Positions 1-6,036 of a stretch of 6,392 nt of DNA are shown here, in pieces. Location of the stretch: NCBI GenBank assembly GCA_038322575.1, contig JBBQGB010000104.1, positions 1-6,392 of the forward strand, read 5' to 3'. The translations under genes were made by a program, and so were the position numbers. Source of the stretch: JACMOY01 sp038322575. GTDB taxonomy: Bacteria > Actinomycetota > Actinomycetes > Actinomycetales > Angustibacteraceae. The notes beneath the pieces are model-generated. The model was given only the letters and a program-made list of their open reading frames with translations, was not told the origin of the DNA and ran no database searches. How positions within the stretch are numbered: position 1 is the stretch's first letter; the number at the start of each line of letters is the position of its first letter.

Positions 1-695
<695 letters not shown>

Positions 696-716
696 CCCCC
701 GCCCGCACCGGCGTCC

Positions 717-731
717 GGCGGCCCCGCCGCC
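717..731 (+). terminator. Candidate glyS terminator hairpin
   Basis: A perfect inverted repeat, GGCGGC-CCC-GCCGCC, begins 21 bases after the glyS stop codon. The stem is six G:C pairs with a three-base loop. No T-run follows, so it is not a classical intrinsic terminator, but U-tract-free hairpins are often proposed as terminators in high-G+C Actinobacteria. In DNA this GC-rich a six-pair hairpin can arise by chance, so only the position supports the call. Confidence 0.4.
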
Positions 732-753
732 AGCGCCCCCGGCCTCGCCGCCC

Positions 754-767
754 GACGTGATCACGTC
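754..767. promoter_or_regulatory. Perfect 14-bp palindrome, possible operator
   Basis: GACGTGATCACGTC reads identically on both strands with no spacer. It lies in non-coding DNA 58 bases after the glyS stop and 172 bases before the yraN ATG. A spacer-free 14-bp palindrome is the right size for a dimeric helix-turn-helix repressor, for example of GntR or LacI type, but I cannot assign a regulator. No promoter is recognisable beside it, so the operator role is inferred from symmetry and location only. Confidence 0.4.
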
Positions 768-816
768 AAGCGCGCCGCGTGGTGCTCTGTGACGCGACGC
801 CGCCTGGCCAAGTGTC

Positions 817-841
817 ACGACACCGGGCAGAGCGGTGTCGT
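817..841 (+). other. 9-bp-stem hairpin upstream of yraN
   Basis: The arms ACGACACCG (817-825) and CGGTGTCGT (833-841) are perfectly complementary around a seven-base loop. An extra GTGTC at 812-816 can also pair with GACAC at 819-823, so the left arm has two possible partners. There is no T-run after it. It could be a distal terminator for glyS, a structure in the yraN leader, or a protein-binding site. The stem is clear; the role is not. Confidence 0.4.
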
Positions 842-846
842 CCACA
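838..846 (+). promoter_or_regulatory. DnaA-box-like 9-mer (first of two)
   Basis: TCGTCCACA differs at one base from TTGTCCACA, the preferred actinobacterial DnaA box. It overlaps the right arm of the preceding hairpin and has a second, same-orientation match 27 bases downstream. Single 9-mers of this kind occur by chance in such genomes, so a functional role is only suggested. Confidence 0.25.
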
Positions 847-864
847 GGGACGGCGTTCGTCCCA

Positions 865-873
865 CCGTCCACA
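865..873 (+). promoter_or_regulatory. DnaA-box-like 9-mer (second of two)
   Basis: CCGTCCACA differs at two bases from TTGTCCACA, but fits the relaxed Streptomyces consensus with a pyrimidine at each of the first two positions, as I recall it. It shares the 8-mer GTCCACAG with the first site and lies in direct orientation 27 bases away. It is 66 bases before the yraN start codon. Confidence 0.22.
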
Positions 874-926
874 GATGACGCCGGCGGGCTGTCGCAGGCG
901 TCCGGGTCGGGCCAGCGTGGCGACCC

Positions 927-931
927 GGAGG
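927..931 (+). promoter_or_regulatory. Ribosome binding site of yraN
   Basis: GGAGG lies eight bases before the ATG at 940. It is a full match to the 16S rRNA anti-Shine-Dalgarno core at good spacing. It decides the yraN start in favour of 940 over the in-frame upstream GTG at 835, which has no such site and would add 35 residues foreign to the family. Confidence 0.8.
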
Positions 932-939
932 TGGTCGTC

Positions 940-1296
940 ATGGCGGCGAAGGACACGGTGGGGCGCTACGGCGAGGACGTCGCGGCGCGGCACCTGATCG
1001 AGCAGGGCCTGGTGGTGCTGCACCGCAACTGGCGCTGCGAGCTCGGCGAGATCGACATCATCGCCCGCGACGGCGACTGCCTGGTGGTCTGCGAGGTCAA
1101 GACCCGCCGCTCGGGGTCGTTCGGGTCACCGGCCGAGGCGGTCACCCCGCGCAAGGTGGCCCGGTTGCGGCGCCTGGCCGCCCGCTGGCTGGCCGAGTCC
1201 GGCCTGCACCCGCCGCTGGTGCGGATCGACGTCGTGGCGGTCAGCCGGCCCCGCAGCGGCGCGGCGCAGGTCGAGCACCTGCGGTCGGTGGCCTGA
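940..1296 (+). CDS. yraN: YraN family (UPF0102) nuclease-like protein
   Basis: This encodes 118 residues, the usual length for the family. The protein has the restriction-endonuclease-like fold of Holliday junction resolvases and RecB nucleases, but its cellular role is not settled. The sequence opens with GRYGEDVAARHL (8-19), a family signature, followed by GEID (36-39) and EVKTR (52-56). This gives the expected D39, E52 and K54 of a PD-(D/E)xK metal-binding site, so it looks active. The ATG at 940 is chosen because GGAGG sits eight bases upstream and because residues before it do not match the family. The stop overlaps the comM start by one base (TGATG), which suggests translational coupling. 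Proximity to comM and dprA is conserved in Actinobacteria and hints at a role in processing DNA for recombination; that role is inference. Confidence 0.93.
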   Translation: MAAKDTVGRYGEDVAARHLIEQGLVVLHRNWRCELGEIDIIARDGDCLVVCEVKTRRSGSFGSPAEAVTPRKVARLRRLAARWLAESGLHPPLVRIDVVAVSRPRSGAAQVEHLRSVA

Positions 1297-2837
1297 TGGC
1301 GCTGGGCCGCACCCAGTGCGTCGCGCTGTCGGGCATCGACGGGCACGTGGTCGACGTCGAGGCCGACGTCGCGAACGGGCTGCCGGCGTTCACGATCACC
1401 GGGCTGCCCGACACCTCGCTCGGCGAGGCCCGCGACCGCGTGCGCGCGGCGTGCGCCAACTCCGGTGTCGCGATCCCGGCCCGACGGATCACGGTCAACC
1501 TCTCGCCGGCGTCGCTGCCCAAGGCGGGCACAGGGTTCGACCTGGCGGTCGCCATCGCCGTGCTCGTCGCCGGTGAGGTCGTGCCCGAGCGGCGTGCCGC
1601 TGGCGTCGTCCACCTCGGTGAGCTCGGGCTGGACGGGCAGGTGCGGGGGGTCCGCGGGGTCCTGCCCGCGGTGCTCGTCGCCGCGCGCGCCGGGATCGAG
1701 CACGTGGTGGTGCCGGCGGCCAACGCCCGCGAGGCCGCCCTCGTGCCCGGTGTCACCGTCCACGCCGCCGGCACGCTCGGGGGGCTGGTCGCCCTCTACC
1801 GCGGTGAGTCCGCCGACACCGGCGTCGACGTCCCGGACGTCGACCCGCCACCGGCCGCGGACGGGCAGCCGGCGCCCGACCTGTCCGACGTCATCGGCCA
1901 GCGCGACGCCCGCGCCGCGCTCGAGATCGCCGCCGCGGGCGGCCACAACCTGTTCCTCGTCGGGCCGCCGGGCTCGGGCAAGACCATGCTCGCCTGCCGC
2001 CTGCCCGGTCTGCTTCCCGACCTGGACGTCGAGGCCGCCCTCGAGGTGACTGCCGTGCACTCCCTGGCCGGAGTCCTGCCCCGGGGCGGCGGGCTGCTCA
2101 CCCGGCCACCGTTCATCGACCCCCACCACACCGCCTCGCCGGCCTCGGTCGTCGGCGGGGGGTCGGGCATGCCGCGCCCCGGCGCAGCCTCGCGGGCCCA
2201 CCACGGCGTCCTGTTCATGGACGAGGCACCCGAGTTCGACACCCGCGTGCTGGACGCGCTGCGCCAGCCGCTCGAGGTGGGTGAGCTCGTGATCGCGCGC
2301 GCCGGCGGGGTGGCCCGCTACCCCGCCCGGTTCCAGCTGGTGCTCGCCGCGAACCCCTGCCCGTGCGGGCGCGCCAGCGGCGCCGGCACCGACTGCACCT
2401 GCACGCCGATGGCCCGCCGTCGCTACCTGCACCGGCTGTCCGGGCCGTTGCTCGACCGGGTCGACCTGCAGGTCCAGGTGCTGTCGGTCACCCGCGCCGC
2501 GATGGACCCCGACGCGGTCGGCGAGAGCACCGCGACGGTCGCGGCGCGGGTCGCGCGGGCGCGCGAGATCCAGCGCGAGCGGTGGGCCGGCACCCCCTGG
2601 CGGCTGAACGCCCAGGTGCCGGGGCGCGACCTGCGCCGTGGCCGCTGGCGGCTCGCCCCCGGCGCGACGCACCTGCTCGACCGCGGCGTCGAGCGCGGCC
2701 TGCTGACCGTCCGCGGCTACGACCGGACGCTGCGGTGCGCCTGGACCCTGGCCGACCTGGCCGGCCGGTCAGCCCCGGGCGCCGACGACGTCGGGGCGGC
2801 GTACGCGCTGCGCGACAGCGGGTCGGTGGCCGCATGA
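1296..2837 (+). CDS. comM: ComM/YifB family AAA+ ATPase (Mg-chelatase-like)
   Basis: This encodes 513 residues, close to the roughly 500 usual for ComM/YifB. In Vibrio, ComM is a hexameric helicase that drives branch migration during natural transformation; elsewhere its role is inferred. Residues of about 20-145 form the Lon-protease-like N-terminal domain. The AAA+ core follows, with Walker A GPPGSGKT at 223-230 and Walker B LFMDEAPEF with D309 and E310. NPCPCG at 353-358 plus C367 and C369 make the Cys cluster typical of the family. LLDRVDL (385-391) is another conserved string, and the C-terminal helical domain contains YDRTLRCAWTLADLAG. The ATG overlaps the yraN stop by one base, and the gene ends with a four-base ATGA overlap with dprA, so the three are almost certainly co-translated. 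No key residue is missing. It resembles magnesium chelatase ChlI subunits but is not part of chlorophyll synthesis. Confidence 0.96.
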   Translation: MALGRTQCVALSGIDGHVVDVEADVANGLPAFTITGLPDTSLGEARDRVRAACANSGVAIPARRITVNLSPASLPKAGTGFDLAVAIAVLVAGEVVPERRAAGVVHLGELGLDGQVRGVRGVLPAVLVAARAGIEHVVVPAANAREAALVPGVTVHAAGTLGGLVALYRGESADTGVDVPDVDPPPAADGQPAPDLSDVIGQRDARAALEIAAAGGHNLFLVGPPGSGKTMLACRLPGLLPDLDVEAALEVTAVHSLAGVLPRGGGLLTRPPFIDPHHTASPASVVGGGSGMPRPGAASRAHHGVLFMDEAPEFDTRVLDALRQPLEVGELVIARAGGVARYPARFQLVLAANPCPCGRASGAGTDCTCTPMARRRYLHRLSGPLLDRVDLQVQVLSVTRAAMDPDAVGESTATVAARVARAREIQRERWAGTPWRLNAQVPGRDLRRGRWRLAPGATHLLDRGVERGLLTVRGYDRTLRCAWTLADLAGRSAPGADDVGAAYALRDSGSVAA

Positions 2838-4009
2838 GCGCGCCCGCCCTGCGGTTCGACCCGGACGACGACCGCCTGGCCCGGGTGGCCTGGAGCCGCC
2901 TGATCGAGCCGGGCGACGAGCGCGCCACCACCCTGATCGGCGCCGTCGGTCCCGGTGAGGCACTGCGCGCATTGGTCGAGCAGCGGGCCGAGTGGCTGGT
3001 GCGCTTCGTCCCGCGGCTGGCCGACCTCGACCCGGTGCGCGACCTGGACGGCGTGCGCCGGTTCGGGGGTCGGGTGGTGCTGCCGTCGGACGAGGAGTGG
3101 CCGTCCGCGTTCGACGTCCTGGCCGCACCGCCGCCCTGCCTGTGGGTGCGCGGGCCGGCCGCGCTGGACGAGGTCGCCCAGCGGTCGGTGGCCGTGGTGG
3201 GCGCGCGGGCGGCGACGTCGTACGGCGAGCACGTCGCCGGGGACGTGTCGTGCGGGCTGGGTGAGCGGGGGTTCGCGGTCGTCTCGGGGCTGGCGTACGG
3301 CATCGACGGCGCGGCCCACCGCGGTGCGCTCGCGGCCCGGGGGGTGTCGGTCGCCGTGGTGGCTGGCGGCCTCGACCGGGCCTACCCCGCCGGTCACGAC
3401 ACCCTGATGGCCCGCCTCGCCGAGCTCGGGGCGGTGCTGAGCGAGGTGCCGCCTGGCTCGGCACCGACCCGGGGCCGGTTCCTGCAGCGCAACCGGCTGA
3501 TCGCCGCGCTGTCCAGCGGCACCGTCGTGGTCGAGGCGGCGCTCCGCAGCGGGTCGCTGAACACCGCGCGCACGGCCGCGCTGTTAGGGCGTCCCGTCGG
3601 TGCCGTGCCCGGGCCGGTCACCTCGCCGGGGTCGGCCGGCTGCCACGCCCTGCTGCGTGACGGCGTCGCCGTCCTGGTGACCGACGCTGCCGAGATCGCC
3701 GACCTCGTCGGCCGGATGGGGCAGGACGCCGCGGTGCCGCGTCGGGGCCGGTCCGCCCCCACCGACGACCTCGACCCGCTGGCGCTACGGGTGCTCGACG
3801 CGCTGCCGGTGCGCGCAGGTCGACCCCTCGACCGGCTGTGCGCCACGGCGGGCCTCGACCCGGCCACGGTGCAGTCGGCGCTGGGCCGGCTGGCCCTGCT
3901 GGGGCTGGCCGAGCGTCAGGGCACCGGGTGGCGGGCGGTGCGCGCACCCGCCGAGCGCCGGCCACCCGCCGAGGCGCAGGCCCGCCGGGTGGTGCGCGCC
4001 GGCGAGTGA
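2834..4009 (+). CDS. dprA: DNA-processing protein DprA
   Basis: This encodes 391 residues. DprA (DprA/Smf family) binds incoming single-stranded DNA and loads RecA; many non-competent bacteria also keep it. The Rossmann-like core shows VVGARAATSYG (121-131), SGLAYGIDGAAHRGAL (151-166), VVAGGLDRAYPAGH (175-188), FLQRNRLIAALS (216-227) and VVEAALRSGSLNTA (232-245), all diagnostic DprA motifs. A winged-helix domain follows at about 312-368, as in the longer DprA proteins, and the last 20 residues are a low-complexity tail rich in Arg, Ala and Pro. The frame stays open far upstream inside comM, but family matches begin only after 2834. The ATG there gives the classic ATGA overlap with comM. A Shine-Dalgarno is weak (GGTGG-like), consistent with coupling. 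The downstream xerC lies in the same frame after an 81-base stop-free spacer. Confidence 0.96.
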   Translation: MSAPALRFDPDDDRLARVAWSRLIEPGDERATTLIGAVGPGEALRALVEQRAEWLVRFVPRLADLDPVRDLDGVRRFGGRVVLPSDEEWPSAFDVLAAPPPCLWVRGPAALDEVAQRSVAVVGARAATSYGEHVAGDVSCGLGERGFAVVSGLAYGIDGAAHRGALAARGVSVAVVAGGLDRAYPAGHDTLMARLAELGAVLSEVPPGSAPTRGRFLQRNRLIAALSSGTVVVEAALRSGSLNTARTAALLGRPVGAVPGPVTSPGSAGCHALLRDGVAVLVTDAAEIADLVGRMGQDAAVPRRGRSAPTDDLDPLALRVLDALPVRAGRPLDRLCATAGLDPATVQSALGRLALLGLAERQGTGWRAVRAPAERRPPAEAQARRVVRAGE

Positions 4010-4043
4010 CCCCCCCAGCTGATCCGGCCAGTAGCCCGGGCAC

Positions 4044-4076
4044 GCGCCGGCGGGCGACCCCGCACCTGGCCGGCGC
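4044..4076 (+). other. Hairpin in the dprA-xerC spacer
   Basis: GCGCCGGC (4044-4051) and GCCGGCGC (4069-4076) are perfectly complementary across a 17-base loop, in the 81-base gap between dprA and xerC. It could weaken read-through from the comM-dprA operon or be chance in this GC-rich DNA; no T-run follows. No clear promoter or Shine-Dalgarno is visible in the gap. Confidence 0.3.
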
Positions 4077-4090
4077 CCGCGTGGTCGCTT

Positions 4091-5068
4091 GTGCAGCGGC
4101 CGCGCGTGGGTGACCGTGGGCGGGTGCCCCGCCCCCCGACGTCCGCCCCCCTGCCGCTGGCCGGTCCGGTGCAGGACGCCCTCGAGGAGTTCGCCCGCCA
4201 CCTGCGCACCGAGCGCGGTCGCTCGGACCACACGGTGCGCGCGTACGTCGCCGACGTGCGCTCGCTGCTCGAGCTGGCGGACGCCACGGGGGTGCGGTCG
4301 CTGGAGGGGATCGAGCTGACGCTGCTGCGCTCGTGGCTGGCCCAGATGACCCGGGCCGGCCTCGCCCGGGCGACGATCGCCCGACGGGCCGCCGCGGCCC
4401 GCGCCTTCTGCGCGTGGTCGGCGCGCACCGGTCGCATCCCGCTGGACCCCGCGGTGCGGCTCGCCTCACCCCGCCGTGACCAGACGCTGCCCGCGGTGCT
4501 CGGCCAGGCGCAGGCGAGCGCGCTGCTCGACCTGGCCGCCGTCGCGGCCGACGACGGCGACCCGTTGCACCTGCGCGACCGCGCCGCGCTCGAGCTGCTG
4601 TACGCCAGCGGGCTGCGCGTGGGTGAGCTGGTGGGGCTGGACGTCGACGACGTCGACCTGTCGCGGCGCACGCTGCGCGTCATCGGCAAGGGCGACAAGG
4701 AGCGGGTGGTGCCGTTCGGGCTGCCGGCCGGGCGGGCGGTCGTCGACTGGCTCGACCGGGGCCGTCCGGCCCTGGCCAGCCCGGCGAGCGGCGCCGCCCT
4801 GCTGCTCGGGCGCCGCGGACGGCGGGCCGATCCGCGCCAGGTGCGGGCTGCCGTCCACGAGCTCGTCGCCCACGTCGAGGGCGCCGACGACATCGGGCCG
4901 CACGGGCTGCGGCACTCGGCGGCGACGCACCTGCTCGAAGGGGGAGCTGACCTGAGAGCGGTTCAGGACCTGCTCGGCCACGCTACGCTCCAAACCACCC
5001 AGATCTACACCCACGTGTCCGTCGAGAGGCTGAAGGCGACGTATGAGCAGGCGCACCCACGAGCCTGA
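4091..5068 (+). CDS. xerC: Tyrosine recombinase XerC
   Basis: This encodes up to 325 residues. XerC acts with XerD at the chromosomal dif site to resolve chromosome dimers before division. The N-terminal SAM-like core-binding domain spans about 27-115 and the catalytic domain about 140-315. All six catalytic positions are present with XerD-like spacing: R176 (GLRVGEL), K200 (GKGDKERVVPF), H271 and R274 (HGLRHSAATHLL), H297 (LLGHATLQTTQ) and the nucleophile Y306 (IYTHVS). The C-terminus resembles mycobacterial XerC and differs from a phage integrase. The start is uncertain: GTG at 4091 is the first in-frame start after the dprA stop, but GTGs at 4106, 4124 and 4169 are possible and none has a good Shine-Dalgarno. 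The 4169 start aligns best with the mycobacterial N-terminus as I remember it, giving 299 residues. The first 26 residues are Arg/Pro-rich and unlike the family. The gene overlaps the sigma factor gene by 26 bases. Confidence 0.93.
   Translation: MQRPRVGDRGRVPRPPTSAPLPLAGPVQDALEEFARHLRTERGRSDHTVRAYVADVRSLLELADATGVRSLEGIELTLLRSWLAQMTRAGLARATIARRAAAARAFCAWSARTGRIPLDPAVRLASPRRDQTLPAVLGQAQASALLDLAAVAADDGDPLHLRDRAALELLYASGLRVGELVGLDVDDVDLSRRTLRVIGKGDKERVVPFGLPAGRAVVDWLDRGRPALASPASGAALLLGRRGRRADPRQVRAAVHELVAHVEGADDIGPHGLRHSAATHLLEGGADLRAVQDLLGHATLQTTQIYTHVSVERLKATYEQAHPRA
5032..5036 (+). promoter_or_regulatory. Ribosome binding site of the sigma factor gene
   Basis: GAAGG, inside the end of xerC, lies six bases before the ATG at 5043. 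It supports that start over the in-frame GTG at 5076, even though it makes the gene overlap xerC by 26 bases. Confidence 0.6.
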
Positions 5069-5975
5069 TGCCGGCGTGAGCGCGACCCCGTCCGCGGCCG
5101 ACGCACCCGAGGTGGCCGATGCCCCCGAGGTGGCCGATGCCCCCGAGGTTGCCGACGTGGTCGAGGTCATCGAGGTCGAGGACGACCACCTCGACGCGGT
5201 CGCGGCCAACGACGCCGCCATCAAGGCCCTGTGGCGCGAGTTCAAGACCACCGACGACCAGGCGCTGCGCGAGAAGTTGATCCTGCACTACTCGCCGCTG
5301 GTCAAGTACGTGGCCGGCCGCGTCGGGGTGGGGCTGCCGCCGAACATCGAGCAGGCCGACCTCGTCTCGTACGGCATCTTCGGGCTGATCGACGCGATCG
5401 AGAAGTTCGACATTGAGCGGGCCATCAAGTTCGAGACCTACGCCATCTCGCGGGTGCGCGGAGCGATCATCGACGAGCTGCGGGCGATCGACTGGATCCC
5501 GAGGTCGGTCCGCTACAAGGCGCGTGAGGTCGAGCGGTCGTACGCCGAGCTCGAGGCCCAGCTGCACCGCACCCCCACCGAGGCCGAGGTCGCCGCCAAG
5601 ATGGGCATCGCGGTGGGTGACCTGCACCACATCTTCAGCCAGGTGTCGTACGTCAACGTCGTCGCGCTCGACGAGCTGCTCAGCGTCGGGGGCGAGAAGG
5701 GCGACAAGCTCACCCTCGTCGACACCCTCGAGGACAAGGGGGCCGAGGACCCCGTCCTCGCGTTCGAGGGCGAGGAGACCAAGTACCTGCTCGCGCGGGC
5801 GATCAACCAGCTGCCCGAGCGCGAGAAGATCGTCGTCACCCTGTACTACTACGAGGGCCTGACCCTCGCCGAGATCGGCCAGGTGCTCGGGGTCACCGAG
5901 TCGCGCATCTGCCAGATGCACACCAAGGCCGTCCTGCAGCTGCGTGGCAAGATCGCCGAGGTCACCGCGGGCTGA
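5043..5975 (+). CDS. whiG: WhiG/FliA-family RNA polymerase sigma factor
   Basis: This encodes 310 residues. The family directs RNA polymerase to sporulation genes in Streptomyces (WhiG) or to flagellar and motility genes in motile bacteria (FliA/SigD). Region 2 spans about 75-157, with LVKYVAGRV, DLVSYGIFGLIDAIEKFD and FETYAISRVRGAIIDELRAIDWIPRSVR; the last of these is a strong WhiG/FliA signature. Region 3 is at about 158-205. Region 4 is at about 248-306, with a helix-turn-helix at 273-301 (LTLAEIGQVLGVTESRICQM). Conserved sequence begins only near residue 60. Before it is an acidic, probably disordered extension with three ADAPEV-type repeats. The ATG at 5043 has GAAGG six bases upstream and overlaps xerC by 26 bases, suggesting co-expression. 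In Streptomyces, WhiG is held by the c-di-GMP-armed anti-sigma RsiG; no partner is in this window. Whether this host sporulates or swims cannot be told, so WhiG and FliA are both possible names. Confidence 0.92.
   Translation: MSRRTHEPDAGVSATPSAADAPEVADAPEVADAPEVADVVEVIEVEDDHLDAVAANDAAIKALWREFKTTDDQALREKLILHYSPLVKYVAGRVGVGLPPNIEQADLVSYGIFGLIDAIEKFDIERAIKFETYAISRVRGAIIDELRAIDWIPRSVRYKAREVERSYAELEAQLHRTPTEAEVAAKMGIAVGDLHHIFSQVSYVNVVALDELLSVGGEKGDKLTLVDTLEDKGAEDPVLAFEGEETKYLLARAINQLPEREKIVVTLYYYEGLTLAEIGQVLGVTESRICQMHTKAVLQLRGKIAEVTAG
5103..5156 (+). repeat. Three tandem 18-bp in-frame repeats in the sigma factor gene
   Basis: Three copies (5103-5120, 5121-5138, 5139-5156) are seen of a unit like GCCCCCGAGGTGGCCGAT. 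Copy 1 differs from copy 2 at one base and copy 3 differs at two. Each encodes APEVAD (residues 21-38), in the acidic N-terminal extension. Because the unit is a multiple of three, changes in copy number keep the frame. Near-identity at the DNA level points to recent duplication by slippage. Confidence 0.9.
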
Positions 5976-6036
5976 GCCCGCTCCAGGTCACCGCGGGCTG
6001 AGCCCGCTCCAGGTCACTCCGGGTTGAGTCCGGCCC
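5959..6036. repeat. 26-bp tandem repeat, two identical copies plus one diverged
   Basis: Copies at 5959-5984 and 5985-6010 are identical over 26 bases, each starting AGGTCACCGCGGGCTGAG. A third, adjacent copy at 6011-6036 matches at 20 of 26 positions. Copy 1 covers the last codons and stop of the sigma factor gene, copy 2 is intergenic, and copy 3 covers the last codons and stop of the convergent M23 gene. Each identical copy contains a GCGGGC-TGA-GCCCGC hairpin. Confidence 0.9.
5967..6007. terminator. Candidate bidirectional terminator between convergent genes
   Basis: GCGGGC-TGA-GCCCGC occurs at 5967-5981 and again at 5993-6007 through the 26-bp duplication. The arms AGCCCGC (5975-5981) and GCGGGCT (5993-5999) of the two copies can also pair with each other across 11 bases. 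The sigma factor stop codon is the loop of the first hairpin. Stems between converging genes are the expected place for a two-way terminator. There is no T-run, so termination is inferred from structure and location. Confidence 0.5.

Noticed and set aside
835..939. A longer yraN starting at GTG 835.
   Set aside because: The ATG at 940 has a perfect GGAGG at eight bases and gives the family's normal length; the extra residues do not match the family.
1283..1293. GGTCGGTGGCC occurs two bases before both the comM and dprA start codons (also 2821-2831), suggesting a shared translation signal.
   Set aside because: The same string is present inside dprA at 3183-3193, where it encodes SVA as in the other two copies; shared codon choice explains it.
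966..2672. A 568-codon open frame on the minus strand opposite yraN and comM.
   Set aside because: It is the antisense of well-identified genes, low in complexity, and typical of GC-rich codon bias leaving stop-free complementary frames.
2363..2833. The dprA frame remains open for 157 codons upstream of its ATG, suggesting a longer DprA or a separate gene.
   Set aside because: This stretch lies within comM in another frame, its translation is Arg/Ala/Pro/Gly-rich without family motifs, and DprA similarity begins after 2834.
4951..4967. CCTGA...TCAGG inverted repeat and slightly lower GC near the end of xerC, as a possible sigma factor gene promoter.
   Set aside because: It lies in the most conserved catalytic part of XerC, the stem is only five pairs, and no -35/-10 pair is visible.
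4091..5068. The tyrosine recombinase as a phage or integron integrase with attachment sites.
   Set aside because: Sequence and neighbours match chromosomal XerC; there is no tRNA gene, direct-repeat att site or phage gene around it.
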